Both the position numbers and the translations under genes were made by a program. This document shows positions 33,615-42,571 of a stretch of 64,000 nucleotides of DNA, in pieces; the first letter of the stretch is position 1; each line of letters opens with the position of its first letter. Location: the NCBI RefSeq assembly GCF_013141765.1, contig NZ_WHOD01000004.1, forward strand, positions 1 to 64,000, in the 5' to 3' direction. The notes below the pieces were generated by a model. It was given only the letters and a program-made list of their open reading frames with translations, was not told the origin of the DNA and made no database searches. This stretch comes from Paenibacillus foliorum (GTDB lineage: Bacteria; Bacillota; Bacilli; Paenibacillales; NBRC-103111).

Positions 33615-35294
33615 CTAGTAGAGCCTTATTTGCTTCTGATAAACGGTCTCGTCGTCATTACTGTCCATAACACGAATCTCGATGTCCCAATACCCGGGAT
33701 ACGGTAAGTAGGCGCCGCGCGCTTTGTAGGTATGCTTCTTCATGTTATAGGATTCTTCGAACGCTTTCTCGTCTTCCGTAGTGAAGCTAAGCGGAACCTC
33801 AATAGGGGCAATTTCAGGGGTACCCGCATTTCGCAGCTTGAGTAATACCTGCTTTGGCTTGCCCAGCTTCTCAGGAAGCCACACCTTAACTGTGATGTCA
33901 TTGACTCCAGGCACGTTCGGCGTGATTTGTGTAGTCATGTGGATCTTCTCACCCATCACATGCCAGTACAGCGGTTCGTTTGCTGGAAGCGGCGTTAAAT
34001 AAGTGAAGATGCCGACAATACAAGCAATCAGCAGTGCCAGAACCGCATCCACCCGGAGTAAGTATGTAACCTTTTCAAGCGTACGCTTACGGTACAGGAT
34101 ACGCAAAGTCAAACCGGTTAACACAACAAGCAGCACAAGGGCGCTTTTGACCAAAAGCATCTTGCCCCACTGTGTTTCAACCAGATAGCGGATGTCCGGC
34201 AAGAAAATCAAAACTATAAAAACACCTGATAAAGTCAATAATGCTATGGAAGCAAGCGCAATCGATGAAAATCGAGGGAAAAATACCTTAGCTTCCTCTT
34301 TATTACTGCGCCAAAGCACAAGCAGCATCAGCAGCCCGCCCATCCATAAGGCCGCTGCAGCCATGTGGATCACATCAAGTACTATGGTTTGTGATTGAGG
34401 CGCAAAAGCTGCCGCATGGCCATTCAAGCTTTTAAACACCCATAGAAGGGCAACCCATACTACATCCATCCATGGATTACGATAAAGAACGATAAAACCA
34501 AGCAATGACAAAGCAAGGCTGCCCAGCCATATGTAACCAATACCCGTCGACGTGAACAGATCTGCCATGGCCTCAGGGCCGCCGTTCCCTACCATTGCGT
34601 AAATGTGAGTAAACATGAACAAGAGAAAAACAAGCAAATAAGCACGCTGCAGTTGTACGGCCCAGCCTTCGAGCATCGGGCGAACATTTCCGATATTCCC
34701 TAATCCGAAACGCAGCCATATGACCCAGCCTGTAAACAGCAGCATGGTTATAAAATAAAGGATCCGGGACAAATAATTAACCATGTCCAAAACACCAAAT
34801 TCCTGTGACAGTCCTGTAAAAGTCAGATCCGCATTAGAAGGTATCCCTCCTGGCTGCTGACTTATACTCTGTCCTAGGGAAAATAAATAGGTCCCTTCAA
34901 CCGGGTGACCGTCCGCAGAGATCACATGGTAAGTGACTAAATAATTGCCTGTTGTAAGCTTCGGCAGGTCCAATTGGACCACTGTTCGGCTAGCGTTTAG
35001 CTTAGCTTTGCTGTCAGTAACCGGCTTTTGCTTGGAGTCAAAAACCTTGATGTAGTAAACCCCATCCTCCAGCCTTTCATTAAAGGTAAGAATCACACTC
35101 GAGGGTGCTTGCTCCAGCTCGGCATTGGCCGCTGGAACCGCACTCGTTAAGCTCGTGTGAGCAGATACTTTCTGTGGTGCTATCCCTCCAATACACAGTG
35201 AGACTATAAGTATAGTCAGCAGCAGAATGCACAAGCTGTTCCAGGATAGCTTTCGCTGTTTTCGGGATGTTATGATTGCTATTGCACTAGCCAT
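33615..35294 (-). CDS. CopC-CopD fusion copper protein (YcnJ-like)
   Basis: The 559-aa protein has a signal peptide ending VSA-H, a CopC domain (about 46-140) whose Cu(II) site is visible as the mature N-terminal His46 with Asp128 and His130 in SADGHPVEG, eight membrane segments of CopD type (about 170-445), and a C-terminal YtkA-like strand domain (about 455-559). YcnJ of B. subtilis has the same layout and is linked to copper acquisition. It is followed upstream on the same strand by a DUF2203 gene and nikR. Copper uptake or handling is the best reading; a role with nickel is possible given the neighbour. Confidence 0.9.
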   Translation of the reverse strand: MASAIAIITSRKQRKLSWNSLCILLLTILIVSLCIGGIAPQKVSAHTSLTSAVPAANAELEQAPSSVILTFNERLEDGVYYIKVFDSKQKPVTDSKAKLNASRTVVQLDLPKLTTGNYLVTYHVISADGHPVEGTYLFSLGQSISQQPGGIPSNADLTFTGLSQEFGVLDMVNYLSRILYFITMLLFTGWVIWLRFGLGNIGNVRPMLEGWAVQLQRAYLLVFLLFMFTHIYAMVGNGGPEAMADLFTSTGIGYIWLGSLALSLLGFIVLYRNPWMDVVWVALLWVFKSLNGHAAAFAPQSQTIVLDVIHMAAAALWMGGLLMLLVLWRSNKEEAKVFFPRFSSIALASIALLTLSGVFIVLIFLPDIRYLVETQWGKMLLVKSALVLLVVLTGLTLRILYRKRTLEKVTYLLRVDAVLALLIACIVGIFTYLTPLPANEPLYWHVMGEKIHMTTQITPNVPGVNDITVKVWLPEKLGKPKQVLLKLRNAGTPEIAPIEVPLSFTTEDEKAFEESYNMKKHTYKARGAYLPYPGYWDIEIRVMDSNDDETVYQKQIRLY

Positions 35295-35327
35295 TATGTC
35301 TGTAAACCTCCTCCATCAATCTCCGGG

Positions 35328-35732
35328 CTACTCAGTCAGCTTCCTTCTTCCTAAGAACCCATCTTGAATCCCATGATAATGGGCAACGCTATCCTCACCT
35401 TGACGCCAACAAAGCAGTACCTCCTGCCCATCCAACAGAGCCGGGAAATCAATCAGTCCTGAATCGATATCCTTTAATTGAACACCTTTGAGCTCAAAGC
35501 TGCTAAGCAATGTATTTCCCTCCAGCTGCAGAAAATCCATCTCACATTCCAATGTGAAATACGGATCGCTGTTGGGTTGCAGGTTTCCATGTTTTTTATG
35601 GTAGTCTTTAAGCTGCTGCAATTCCTCATACTTATCACGGTACTGCTGCTTGATGCTTTGCAGCTTCTCCAGCTCTAGCTTCACCAAAGGCAGCATGGCG
35701 TTGGCTTCCGCTACCGTAAAATAAATTTTCAT
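35328..35732 (-). CDS. DUF2203-family protein
   Basis: The 134-aa soluble protein matches the DUF2203 pattern: N-terminal YFTVAEANAMLPLVKLELEK (residues 3-22), a middle helical hairpin, and C-terminal GLIDFPALLDGQEVLLCWR continuing to GEDSVAHYHG. The function is not known. The ATG with CGGAGGAG upstream is chosen over a start seven codons earlier. It lies between nikR and copCD in the same direction. Confidence 0.85.
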   Translation of the reverse strand: MKIYFTVAEANAMLPLVKLELEKLQSIKQQYRDKYEELQQLKDYHKKHGNLQPNSDPYFTLECEMDFLQLEGNTLLSSFELKGVQLKDIDSGLIDFPALLDGQEVLLCWRQGEDSVAHYHGIQDGFLGRRKLTE

Positions 35733-35759
35733 ACGGCTCTCCTCCGTTTTCAATCAGAT

Positions 35760-36248
35760 CTAATTATCATGGTTGTGAGTATGCGTGTGAGTATGATTAT
35801 GTTTACCGCCATCATGAGGTACTTTCTCCTGTCCATCCACATGTGTTACAGACAGCTCAGCATAGCTTACTCCTTTGAGCACCTGAATGCGCTGTTGAAG
35901 CTCACGCAATCTCCTTACGACGCCTCTAACGACAATAACCTCCAAGCATTGATGATGATTCAGATGAATATGCATGGTGGAATTTATCTCATGGTGATAA
36001 TCATGCTGCAGCTCCGTTAGTACAATAGGCAGATCACTGACATGGTGATCATATACCATTACAATAGTTCCTGCCGCTAACTGCTCGGACACGATATGGG
36101 AGGGTGCAAGTAAGGCTCTGCGTACCAAATCCCGGACCGCCTCGGAGCGATTGTCATATCCTTGATGAACAATTAAGGCATCGAACTGCTCAATCAGTGA
36201 TTGAGGCATCGATATGCCGAACCTGACGAGTGATTCCTTCTCATTCAT
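35760..36248 (-). CDS. nikR: NikR-type nickel-responsive regulator
   Basis: The 162-aa protein has a ribbon-helix-helix domain (residues 5-48, VRFGISMPQSLIEQFDAL) and an ACT-like metal domain. The nickel ligands have the exact NikR spacing: His82, His93, His95 and Cys101. A His-rich tail, HNHTHTHTHNHDN, follows and may store or sense metal. NikR represses nickel uptake genes when nickel is bound. No nik or Ni-permease gene is nearby; the downstream genes are DUF2203 and copCD. The ATG with GGGGAGAG upstream is chosen over a start 13 codons earlier. Confidence 0.9.
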   Translation of the reverse strand: MNEKESLVRFGISMPQSLIEQFDALIVHQGYDNRSEAVRDLVRRALLAPSHIVSEQLAAGTIVMVYDHHVSDLPIVLTELQHDYHHEINSTMHIHLNHHQCLEVIVVRGVVRRLRELQQRIQVLKGVSYAELSVTHVDGQEKVPHDGGKHNHTHTHTHNHDN

Positions 36249-36579
36249 TGAGCTCTCCCCTTTTCCGTTGCCGTTTCTTCTTGCCATAAATGTAGCACAT
36301 TCGGAACTATCAATCCAAATTTAATGATAGGCATTATTCAGCGATCGGGTTGCCCTTAAAAAATGATTGTAAATTGCCATCCATAAAATGGGACAACAAG
36401 GGTCCAAGATGATTACTGATCTGCTAGGTCTTATCACCTATTTTTTATTTCTGCGTCATTTTGTCACTTTTAAAGTCATCTCTCATTTTTATTAAAAAAC
36501 CCTGTAATACTTCGTAAATGCTGCATTTTTGACGGTTTGAAACCGTTCCCACTAATCATTCTTGTCGAAAATTAATAGA

Positions 36580-36608
36580 TTGACAGCCACCATATATTGA
36601 GGTAAATT
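36580..36608 (+). promoter_or_regulatory. Sigma-A promoter of the ribonucleotide reductase genes
   Basis: TTGACA and TAAATT are separated by 17 bp. The predicted leader is about 400 nt long. One probable NrdR box lies in the spacer. Confidence 0.7.
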
Positions 36609-36643
36609 CTTCTTACGGCTTTATGGACAACTAGATATTGTGG
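36587..36643. promoter_or_regulatory. Two probable NrdR boxes
   Basis: Box 1 (36587-36602) has the core CCATATATTG and box 2 (36628-36643) the core CTAGATATTG; each matches 9 of 10 core positions and 12 of 16 positions of the known NrdR consensus acaCwAtATaTwGtgt. Their centres are 41 bp apart, close to four helical turns. A third, weaker palindrome, GACAAATTTTGTC, lies at 36661-36673. NrdR represses ribonucleotide reductase genes when dATP is high. Confidence 0.65.
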
Positions 36644-36829
36644 AATCACACATTCTTCACGACAAATTTTGTCATTAGTAGTTTAATAGGGTGATCAACA
36701 CAAGCCCAGTGCGGCATTACAGCAGATTCGGAGCGTTTTTTATAACAAAATGCTCTTAACTTTTCAGTCAGAAACTTCCCTATATACTAATTGACGCCCT
36801 CTACATGATGTGTGTTACATACAATATGT

Positions 36830-36957
36830 CAGCAATGTCCTTGTATTGGCATTAATGATTTAGTTCAAACCAGTACGATGTGTTAAACTTCGCATTGCTG
36901 CAAACCATCTAAGGTTATTGGCATGTGCCTGCAAGCGACAGAGGCGGCATGCTTTTT
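36830..36957 (+). promoter_or_regulatory. Structured leader with intrinsic terminator before nrdA
   Basis: CAGCAATG (36830-36837) pairs with CATTGCTG (36893-36900). A terminator follows: GCATGTGCC (36921-36929) pairs with GGCGGCATGC (36943-36952, one bulged G), then TTTTT. TATTGGCAT occurs at both 36844 and 36916. The terminator lies about 60 nt before the start codon, as expected for an attenuator. Confidence 0.6.
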
Positions 36958-37018
36958 CATTTTATGCAGTGTTACATTTTGTTTATCCATCTTTGCTCGA
37001 GAAGGAGTAGGTAGTAGG

Positions 37019-39244
37019 ATGATTATTGTAAAAAGAGACGGTACTAAAGAAGAACTCGTATTTTCCAAAATGAAAAAGGTAATTGACTTCGCAAGCGAAG
37101 CTTATCCGGAGTGCGACCCGCTAGAGCTGGAAACCGCACTGCTTCCATTGTTCCGCAATGGCATCACCACGAAAGAAATTCAACGTCTATTAATCCAGGT
37201 CGCTGTTGAAAAAACCAGCGTGGAACAGCCTACTTGGCAATATGTTGCCGCTAAGCTGCTCGCCTACGATTTATATAAAGAAGCCCGCACAAATCGCAAA
37301 TACGGTCACTTCGGTTACGGTGACTTGTACTCCCTCATTACCTATTTAACCGATATGGGATTGTACGGCAAGTACATTCTGGAGCATTATTCCCGCGAAG
37401 AAATTCAGGAGCTTGGAGCCTACATTAAGCCTGAGCGCGATTACCTGTTGAATTATATAGGCCTCAAAACATTGTCCGATCGTTATTTAATCCGCGGCAT
37501 TGATAAAGAAGTGCTCGAGCTGCCGCAAGAGCTATTTATGGGCGTAGCCATGCATCTAGCTATGAATGAATCGGATAAACTGAGATGGGCTAAACAGTTC
37601 TATGATGTTCTCAGCAAGCTGGAGATGACAGTAGCTACACCAACCCTCGCCAATGCCCGTAAGCCGCTGCATCAATTGTCCAGCTGCTTCATCGATACTG
37701 TACCTGATAATCTATGGGGCATTTACAATGTAGACCAAAGCTTTGCTCAGGTATCCAAGCATGGAGGCGGCATGGGTATCTATGTAGGTAAAGTGCGCAG
37801 CCGCGGCTCCAACATTCGCGGTTATAAGGGAGTAGCCGGCGGTGTCATACCTTGGATCAAAAACTACAACAACACGGCCGTTGCCGTTGACCAATTGGGT
37901 GTTCGCTCCGGAGCAGTTGCTGTCTATCTGGATGTATGGCACAAGGATATCCTTGATTTCTTGAATTTAAAAACAAACAACGGGGACGATCGCATGAAGG
38001 CGCATGACATATTCCCTGGCGTTTGTATCCCTGATCTATTCATGAAGACCGCTCAAGAAAGAGGCACTTGGTACTTGTTCGATCCGCATGAGGTTCGTAA
38101 AATCAAAGGCTACTCCATCGAGGACAGCTGGGGTGAAGAATGGGAAAGCCGTTATTGGGATTGCGTGAATGATGACAAAATTTCCAAGGATGAAATTCCA
38201 GCCATCGATATTATGAAGCGGATCATGACAAGCTCGTTCGAAACGGGTACACCCTTCCTATTCTTCCGCGATACGGTGAACCGTGCTAACCCGAACAAGC
38301 ATGCAGGAATGATCTATTGCTCCAACCTGTGCACAGAAATCTGCCAGAATATGAGCGCTACCGAGCTTGTTGAATCCAAACATGAGGACGGCATCATAAC
38401 GAACCAAGTGAAAAGCGGCGACTTCGTTGTTTGCAACCTATCCTCCACGAATCTCGGTCGTGTCTATACCAAAGAAGATATCGAACGTGTTGTTACAACG
38501 CAAATTCGGATGATGGATAACGTTATCGATCTCAATTACTATCCAATCCCGCAAGCGGAAATTACTAATAAAAAATACCGTGCGGTCGGTCTTGGCTCCA
38601 GCGGTTATCATCAAATGCTTGCACAGCTTAAAATTTTGTGGGAAACCGACGATCACGTTGCCAAAGCCGATGAGGTATATGAATGGATGAACTATTACGC
38701 GATCAAAGCCTCCATGGAAATCGCCAAAGAAAAAGGCGCTTTCCGAGTGTTTGAAGGCAGCGAATGGCAGACAGGCGCTTATTTCGAATCCCGCGGCTAT
38801 GACAGTCCTGAATGGCTTGAGCTCAAGGAGCAGGTTGCTAAGTACGGTGTGCGTAACGGCTGGTTGTTCGCCATCGCACCTACCGCATCCACATCCTTGA
38901 TCGCTGGTTCGACTGCCGGTATCGATCCTATCTTCAACAAGTTTTTCGTAGAAGAGAAGAAAAACGCCGTGATCCCGCAAACGGCTCCGAACCTTAATGC
39001 GGAAACCATGTGGTACTATAAGGAAGCTCATCGCATTGATCAGCTTTGGAGCATTAAGGCTGCCGGTGCTCGCCAACGCCATATCGACCAGGCTCAATCA
39101 TTCAACTTGTACATCACGCCAGAGCTGTCTGCCAAGGAATTCCTTGAGCTGTATATGGCCGCATGGGAAAACGGCTTGAAAACCGTTTACTACGTTCGTA
39201 ATAAAAGCCTTGAGATTGAAGATTGTGTAAGCTGCTCCGCTTAA
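37019..39244 (+). CDS. nrdA: Class I ribonucleoside-diphosphate reductase large subunit
   Basis: The 741-aa subunit reduces ribonucleotides to deoxyribonucleotides. It begins with an ATP-cone (MIIVKRDGTKEELVF), the allosteric dATP/ATP site. Catalytic landmarks are the cysteines in QLSSCFIDT (near 228) and VCNLSSTNLG (near 475), the N-x-C-x-E triad NLCTEI (near 443), the radical-transfer tyrosines TVYYVR (near 725) and the C-terminal thiol pair CVSC. The ATG with AAGGAG upstream is chosen; upstream in-frame sequence overlaps the leader terminator. The ATP-cone and lack of nrdI point to class Ia; nrdE would be the class Ib name. Confidence 0.95.
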   Translation: MIIVKRDGTKEELVFSKMKKVIDFASEAYPECDPLELETALLPLFRNGITTKEIQRLLIQVAVEKTSVEQPTWQYVAAKLLAYDLYKEARTNRKYGHFGYGDLYSLITYLTDMGLYGKYILEHYSREEIQELGAYIKPERDYLLNYIGLKTLSDRYLIRGIDKEVLELPQELFMGVAMHLAMNESDKLRWAKQFYDVLSKLEMTVATPTLANARKPLHQLSSCFIDTVPDNLWGIYNVDQSFAQVSKHGGGMGIYVGKVRSRGSNIRGYKGVAGGVIPWIKNYNNTAVAVDQLGVRSGAVAVYLDVWHKDILDFLNLKTNNGDDRMKAHDIFPGVCIPDLFMKTAQERGTWYLFDPHEVRKIKGYSIEDSWGEEWESRYWDCVNDDKISKDEIPAIDIMKRIMTSSFETGTPFLFFRDTVNRANPNKHAGMIYCSNLCTEICQNMSATELVESKHEDGIITNQVKSGDFVVCNLSSTNLGRVYTKEDIERVVTTQIRMMDNVIDLNYYPIPQAEITNKKYRAVGLGSSGYHQMLAQLKILWETDDHVAKADEVYEWMNYYAIKASMEIAKEKGAFRVFEGSEWQTGAYFESRGYDSPEWLELKEQVAKYGVRNGWLFAIAPTASTSLIAGSTAGIDPIFNKFFVEEKKNAVIPQTAPNLNAETMWYYKEAHRIDQLWSIKAAGARQRHIDQAQSFNLYITPELSAKEFLELYMAAWENGLKTVYYVRNKSLEIEDCVSCSA

Positions 39245-39311
39245 TGACATACTAACCTTAGTCTGGTTAGATCTTGTTATGGGTTTGTTCCTGTAATTAC
39301 AGCCCTTATTC

Positions 39312-39333
39312 GGCGGCGTTAAATTACGCCGCC
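39312..39333. repeat. Perfect stem-loop in the nrdA-nrdB gap
   Basis: GGCGGCGT and ACGCCGCC pair around the loop taaatt, 68 bp after the nrdA stop codon. No T-run follows. Confidence 0.8.
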
Positions 39334-39418
39334 AAAGCAGCAGCGAAGCGAACTGCTCATCTTTAAATGTTTTAAATGGTTGTTTAATGGTTTAAATCTT
39401 TAGAAGTAGAGCGTGTAT

Positions 39419-39453
39419 ATACCGACACTTTGCCTTCTGCAAAGTGTCGGTAT
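39419..39453. repeat. 14-bp inverted repeat in the nrdA-nrdB gap
   Basis: ATACCGACACTTTG and CAAAGTGTCGGTAT match exactly around the 7-nt loop ccttctg. Confidence 0.85.
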
Positions 39454-39513
39454 GTACGTAAGCGGGCCCTTTCACCCCCACCTCTCATAACCAATGCACC
39501 AAAGTTAAGCGTG

Positions 39514-39555
39514 TAGGAGAAAATGCTGGAGCGCAAGCTGCAGCATTTTCTCCTA
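39514..39555. repeat. 15-bp inverted repeat in the nrdA-nrdB gap
   Basis: TAGGAGAAAATGCTG and CAGCATTTTCTCCTA match exactly around a 12-nt loop. GCG on the left and CGC on the right extend the pairing with mismatches. Confidence 0.85.
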
Positions 39556-39597
39556 CGGACGCGACTCAAACAAACACAATAGTAACTCCCAAACAAC

Positions 39598-39653
39598 GGG
39601 GGTCCAGGGGGCAGTCGCCCCTTGGGGTCCCCCTTGCAGGGGGATTTAGGGGG
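39598..39653. repeat. G/C-run repeat before nrdB
   Basis: This stretch is built of G-runs and C-runs, with two pairings: CCAGGGGGC with GCCCCTTGG, and GGGGTCCCCC. GGGGGATTTAGGGGG ends it and supplies the ribosome binding site of nrdB. Confidence 0.7.
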
Positions 39654-39660
39654 TAGTCCC

Positions 39661-40698
39661 ATGGACTTAAACAAAAAGAAGCTTTTCAACGAACACGGTG
39701 ACCGTGACTGGGGAAAACGCCGCATGATTGGCGGAAATACAACGAACTTAATCGAGTTGAACAACGTCAAGTATGATTGGGCAACTAAGATGTATCGGAC
39801 GATGATGAACAACTTCTGGATTCCTGAAGAAATCCCTTTGGCTCAAGATGCTAAGGATTACAAATTCCTTTCGCCGCACGAACGTCAAAGCTATGATAAA
39901 ATCATCAGCTTTCTGATTTTTCTGGATTCCCTGCAGACCTCCAATCTACCAAACATTAACGAATACATTACAGCACCAGAGGTTAATCTCTGCTTAACCG
40001 TGCAAACCTTCCAGGAAGCCGTTCACAGCCAAAGCTACTCTTATATTTTGGACAGTGTATGCTCCGCAGAGGTTCGCGATGAAATCTATAATCAATGGCG
40101 GGAAGACAAGCATTTGCTGCGCCGCAACCGATTTATTACCGACCTGTACGAAAGATTTATCGAAGCACCCACAACTCAAAATTTACTAAAAGCAATTATG
40201 GCCAATTATATATTGGAGGGTATTTATTTCTACAGCGGCTTCAGCTTCTTCTATGCGCTTGGACGCCAAGGGAAAATGCTGGGGACTGTATCCGAGATTA
40301 AGTATATTCAGCGGGACGAGCTGACCCATCTGGCTTTATTCCAAAATATTTTCCGTGAAATTCGCAAAGAAAACCCAGAGCTATTCACCGAAGAGCTCGT
40401 TGAAGATCTGCGCAATATGATGAAAACCGCTGTTGAGCATGAAGTAGAATGGGGCCAATATATTACAGATAATCAAATTAATGGTCTTAGCAATGAGATT
40501 ATCGAGCAATATATTAAATATTTGTCTAATGAGCGTATGCGTAAGCTCGGTCTTGACATCCTGTATCCAGAGATTGAAGACCATCCGATGAAATGGGTTG
40601 AAAGCTTCAGCAACATGAACAGTATGAAAACCGACTTTTTTGAACAAAAGGTAACGAACTACAGCAAGTCCTCCAGCTTGAACTGGGACGATCTATAA
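39661..40698 (+). CDS. nrdB: Class I ribonucleoside-diphosphate reductase small subunit
   Basis: The 345-aa ferritin-like subunit supplies the radical to the large subunit. Metal-ligand and radical residues are visible in FQEAVHSQSYSYIL (near 119-132) and in ILEGIYFYSGFSFFY and QRDELTHLALF (near 185-235). The C-terminal tail SSSLNWDDL is the usual large-subunit docking peptide. The ATG at 39661 follows AGGGGG and replaces an in-frame start 13 codons earlier in the G-rich repeat. It lies 416 bp after nrdA, an unusually long gap. A strong terminator follows. Confidence 0.94.
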   Translation: MDLNKKKLFNEHGDRDWGKRRMIGGNTTNLIELNNVKYDWATKMYRTMMNNFWIPEEIPLAQDAKDYKFLSPHERQSYDKIISFLIFLDSLQTSNLPNINEYITAPEVNLCLTVQTFQEAVHSQSYSYILDSVCSAEVRDEIYNQWREDKHLLRRNRFITDLYERFIEAPTTQNLLKAIMANYILEGIYFYSGFSFFYALGRQGKMLGTVSEIKYIQRDELTHLALFQNIFREIRKENPELFTEELVEDLRNMMKTAVEHEVEWGQYITDNQINGLSNEIIEQYIKYLSNERMRKLGLDILYPEIEDHPMKWVESFSNMNSMKTDFFEQKVTNYSKSSSLNWDDL

Positions 40699-40730
40699 TT
40701 CTTAGAATTCAGAGCATCATCATTAGAAAA

Positions 40731-40773
40731 ACAACCCCTCACTCCATTGACGATGGTGTGAGGGGTTGTTTTT
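40731..40773 (+). terminator. Terminator of nrdB
   Basis: ACAACCCCTCAC pairs with GTGAGGGGTTGT, followed by TTTTTG. Confidence 0.9.
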
Positions 40774-40787
40774 GCTGCGCTCAACAC

Positions 40788-40815
40788 AAAAAAAGAGACC
40801 GATATTCTCGGTCCC
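40788..40815 (-). terminator. Terminator of the TlpA-like gene
   Basis: On the minus strand GGGACCGA-gaata-TCGGTCTC is followed by TTTTTTT. Confidence 0.88.
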
Positions 40816-40831
40816 TGCTTAACTACCTTGT

Positions 40832-41362
40832 TTACTTACTCAGCTCAAGGATTTTCTCCTCCAAATGCTTCGGATCCACGACATTTATAATCTCTGTGAC
40901 ATTCCCTTTTTTGTCAATCAGAAAACTGGTTGGAATCGCCCTGTATTGGTACACACTAAGGCTTTGTCCCTGATAATCCAGCAGCACTGGAAATTTGAAA
41001 TCAAATTCCTTAACCATCTTCCTCGCATCTGCCAATTCATCCTGAACGGTTACGTTAACCGCATATATATCGAAGCGATCACTGTATTGATCGTACAGCC
41101 TTTTTAAATCCGGTGCTTCCTCACGGCAGGGTCCGCACCAGGATGCCCAAAAGTTCAGAAGCAAAGGCTTTTCACGTTCTCCCCCCACTCTATACGTCTG
41201 ACCATCCAAAGCGGGAAGCTCAAGTACAGGTGCTGCGAGCCCAGGCTTCGGACCGACACCTGCAGGTCTGGCGGCTTTTTCCTGACGCGCAGAAATGGCT
41301 TGGAAAACTGCCAGTCCGGCGAGAAGAATCAGTACTCCCGTGATAATCCAATTACGCTTCAT
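40832..41362 (-). CDS. TlpA/ResA-like thiol-disulfide oxidoreductase
   Basis: The 176-aa protein has an N-terminal signal anchor (residues 5-22) and a thioredoxin fold with the active site FWASWCGPCREE (near 72-83) and the cis-proline region YRAIPTSFLID (near 145). It acts outside the membrane, typically reducing apo-cytochrome or copper-site cysteines. Its ATG lies 1 bp after the stop codon of the beta-propeller gene, so they form one operon. The ATG with GGAGGA upstream is chosen over a start six codons earlier. Confidence 0.88.
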   Translation of the reverse strand: MKRNWIITGVLILLAGLAVFQAISARQEKAARPAGVGPKPGLAAPVLELPALDGQTYRVGGEREKPLLLNFWASWCGPCREEAPDLKRLYDQYSDRFDIYAVNVTVQDELADARKMVKEFDFKFPVLLDYQGQSLSVYQYRAIPTSFLIDKKGNVTEIINVVDPKHLEEKILELSK

Positions 41363-41363
41363 A

Positions 41364-42440
41364 CTAGCAGCTTCCTCCAATACCTGGCAATGCCTTCAAT
41401 TGAATGCCATGCGGCTGCGCCCCAACCTTGATGCGCTCTACGACCTCCTGTTTGGCCGTATCGATTACAATCACCTCATCGGAACCGCTTAGCGTTACAT
41501 ATGCCTTGGTTTGTTGGCGGTTAAAGGAGATATGCCTCGCTCCAGCCAACCCAGTTAACGTCTTGATAGTTTTGCCGCTTGCCAGATCAACAAAACTCAC
41601 GGCGCTTCCCTCCATGCTCGTTACAATGGCTGTTAAGCCGTCCTCAGTAACGGCAACATCCGTTGCTCCCTCAGCGACGCTGATTTTACTCAGCAGCTTG
41701 CCATCAGCGGTATTGTATACCTCCAAAGCATGATCGCCGGCACTCGGAACATACAATTTCTTTCCGTCATCGCTCAGTTTAATGGCACGCGGTATCTTTC
41801 CAGTCGGAATAGTCATCATCACCTGTTTGGTTTTCACATTCACGACATACACTTTATGATTTTCATGGTCGCTCACATACAGCTTCTCACCAAATAATAC
41901 GAGGTAATTTGTCCGGGCACCTTGTCCCAAATCAATCGTTCCCGCCTCCTTGCCTTCCTTCGTATCAACCAGGTACACAAATTGATCGGCAACCGTAGCG
42001 ACATACAGCATTTTGTTATCAGGTGATAGGACCATACCGTGCGGCATCGGGCCAACCGGCACTTCTTTCTCAACCTTAAGGGTTTGTGTATTAATAAAAG
42101 AAACACTGCTGCTCATTTGGTTCGCAGCAAAAGCTTCGCGCATCGTTGTGGAAAAAACGACCGTTGATGGCGTCTCGGAAAGAGGAATACTGCCAACCAC
42201 CTTGCTCGATACCACATCAATCACGGAAAGCTTATTTTCTTTTTCACTCGGCACATAGAATTGAACGCTCGTTAATTTACCGGCGGCGGATTGCGAGTTA
42301 TTCGCATTCTCCCCATTCCCGCCAGCTCCAGTTTTCGACTGCAAGCGCTGCGCAGCCTCCTGTTTGGTTTCCAACGCACAGCCGCTCATAATTACTGATA
42401 AAGAAACGGCAAGAATGATTATTTTTTTTGAATCTAGCAT
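41364..42440 (-). CDS. YVTN-type beta-propeller lipoprotein
   Basis: The 358-aa precursor has lipobox SVIMSGC and then repeated blades of about 42 residues, for example VSFINTQTLKVEKEVPVG, MLYVATVADQFVYLVDTKEG and KAYVTLSGSDEVIVIDTAKQ. This YVTN/cytochrome D1-like propeller should sit on the outer face of the membrane as a binding scaffold. The partner is unknown. The start ATG follows GAGGAGAG. The last residues GIGGSC end in a cysteine. It is co-transcribed with the TlpA-like gene and divergent from the sulfur-relay genes. Confidence 0.87.
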   Translation of the reverse strand: MLDSKKIIILAVSLSVIMSGCALETKQEAAQRLQSKTGAGGNGENANNSQSAAGKLTSVQFYVPSEKENKLSVIDVVSSKVVGSIPLSETPSTVVFSTTMREAFAANQMSSSVSFINTQTLKVEKEVPVGPMPHGMVLSPDNKMLYVATVADQFVYLVDTKEGKEAGTIDLGQGARTNYLVLFGEKLYVSDHENHKVYVVNVKTKQVMMTIPTGKIPRAIKLSDDGKKLYVPSAGDHALEVYNTADGKLLSKISVAEGATDVAVTEDGLTAIVTSMEGSAVSFVDLASGKTIKTLTGLAGARHISFNRQQTKAYVTLSGSDEVIVIDTAKQEVVERIKVGAQPHGIQLKALPGIGGSC

Positions 42441-42571
42441 TTGCAGGCTCTCCTCACAACTTAAAAAATTATCACAAAATAAATCATTGTAAATCAATCG
42501 GAATTAATGTTATTATACAGGGGATAAAGCTTTGAAATCAAGAAAACATTTCATCTTGGGGGAAAAATCAT

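Noticed and set aside
36923..37018. N-terminal extension of nrdA
   Set aside because: The 32 extra codons overlap the leader terminator, lack a ribosome binding site, and the known protein N-terminus is the ATP-cone starting at 37019.
39245..39660. Group I intron or intein-type insertion between nrdA and nrdB
   Set aside because: Both genes are complete with proper starts and stops, no catalytic-core motif or endonuclease is present, and the stem-loops are separate simple inverted repeats.
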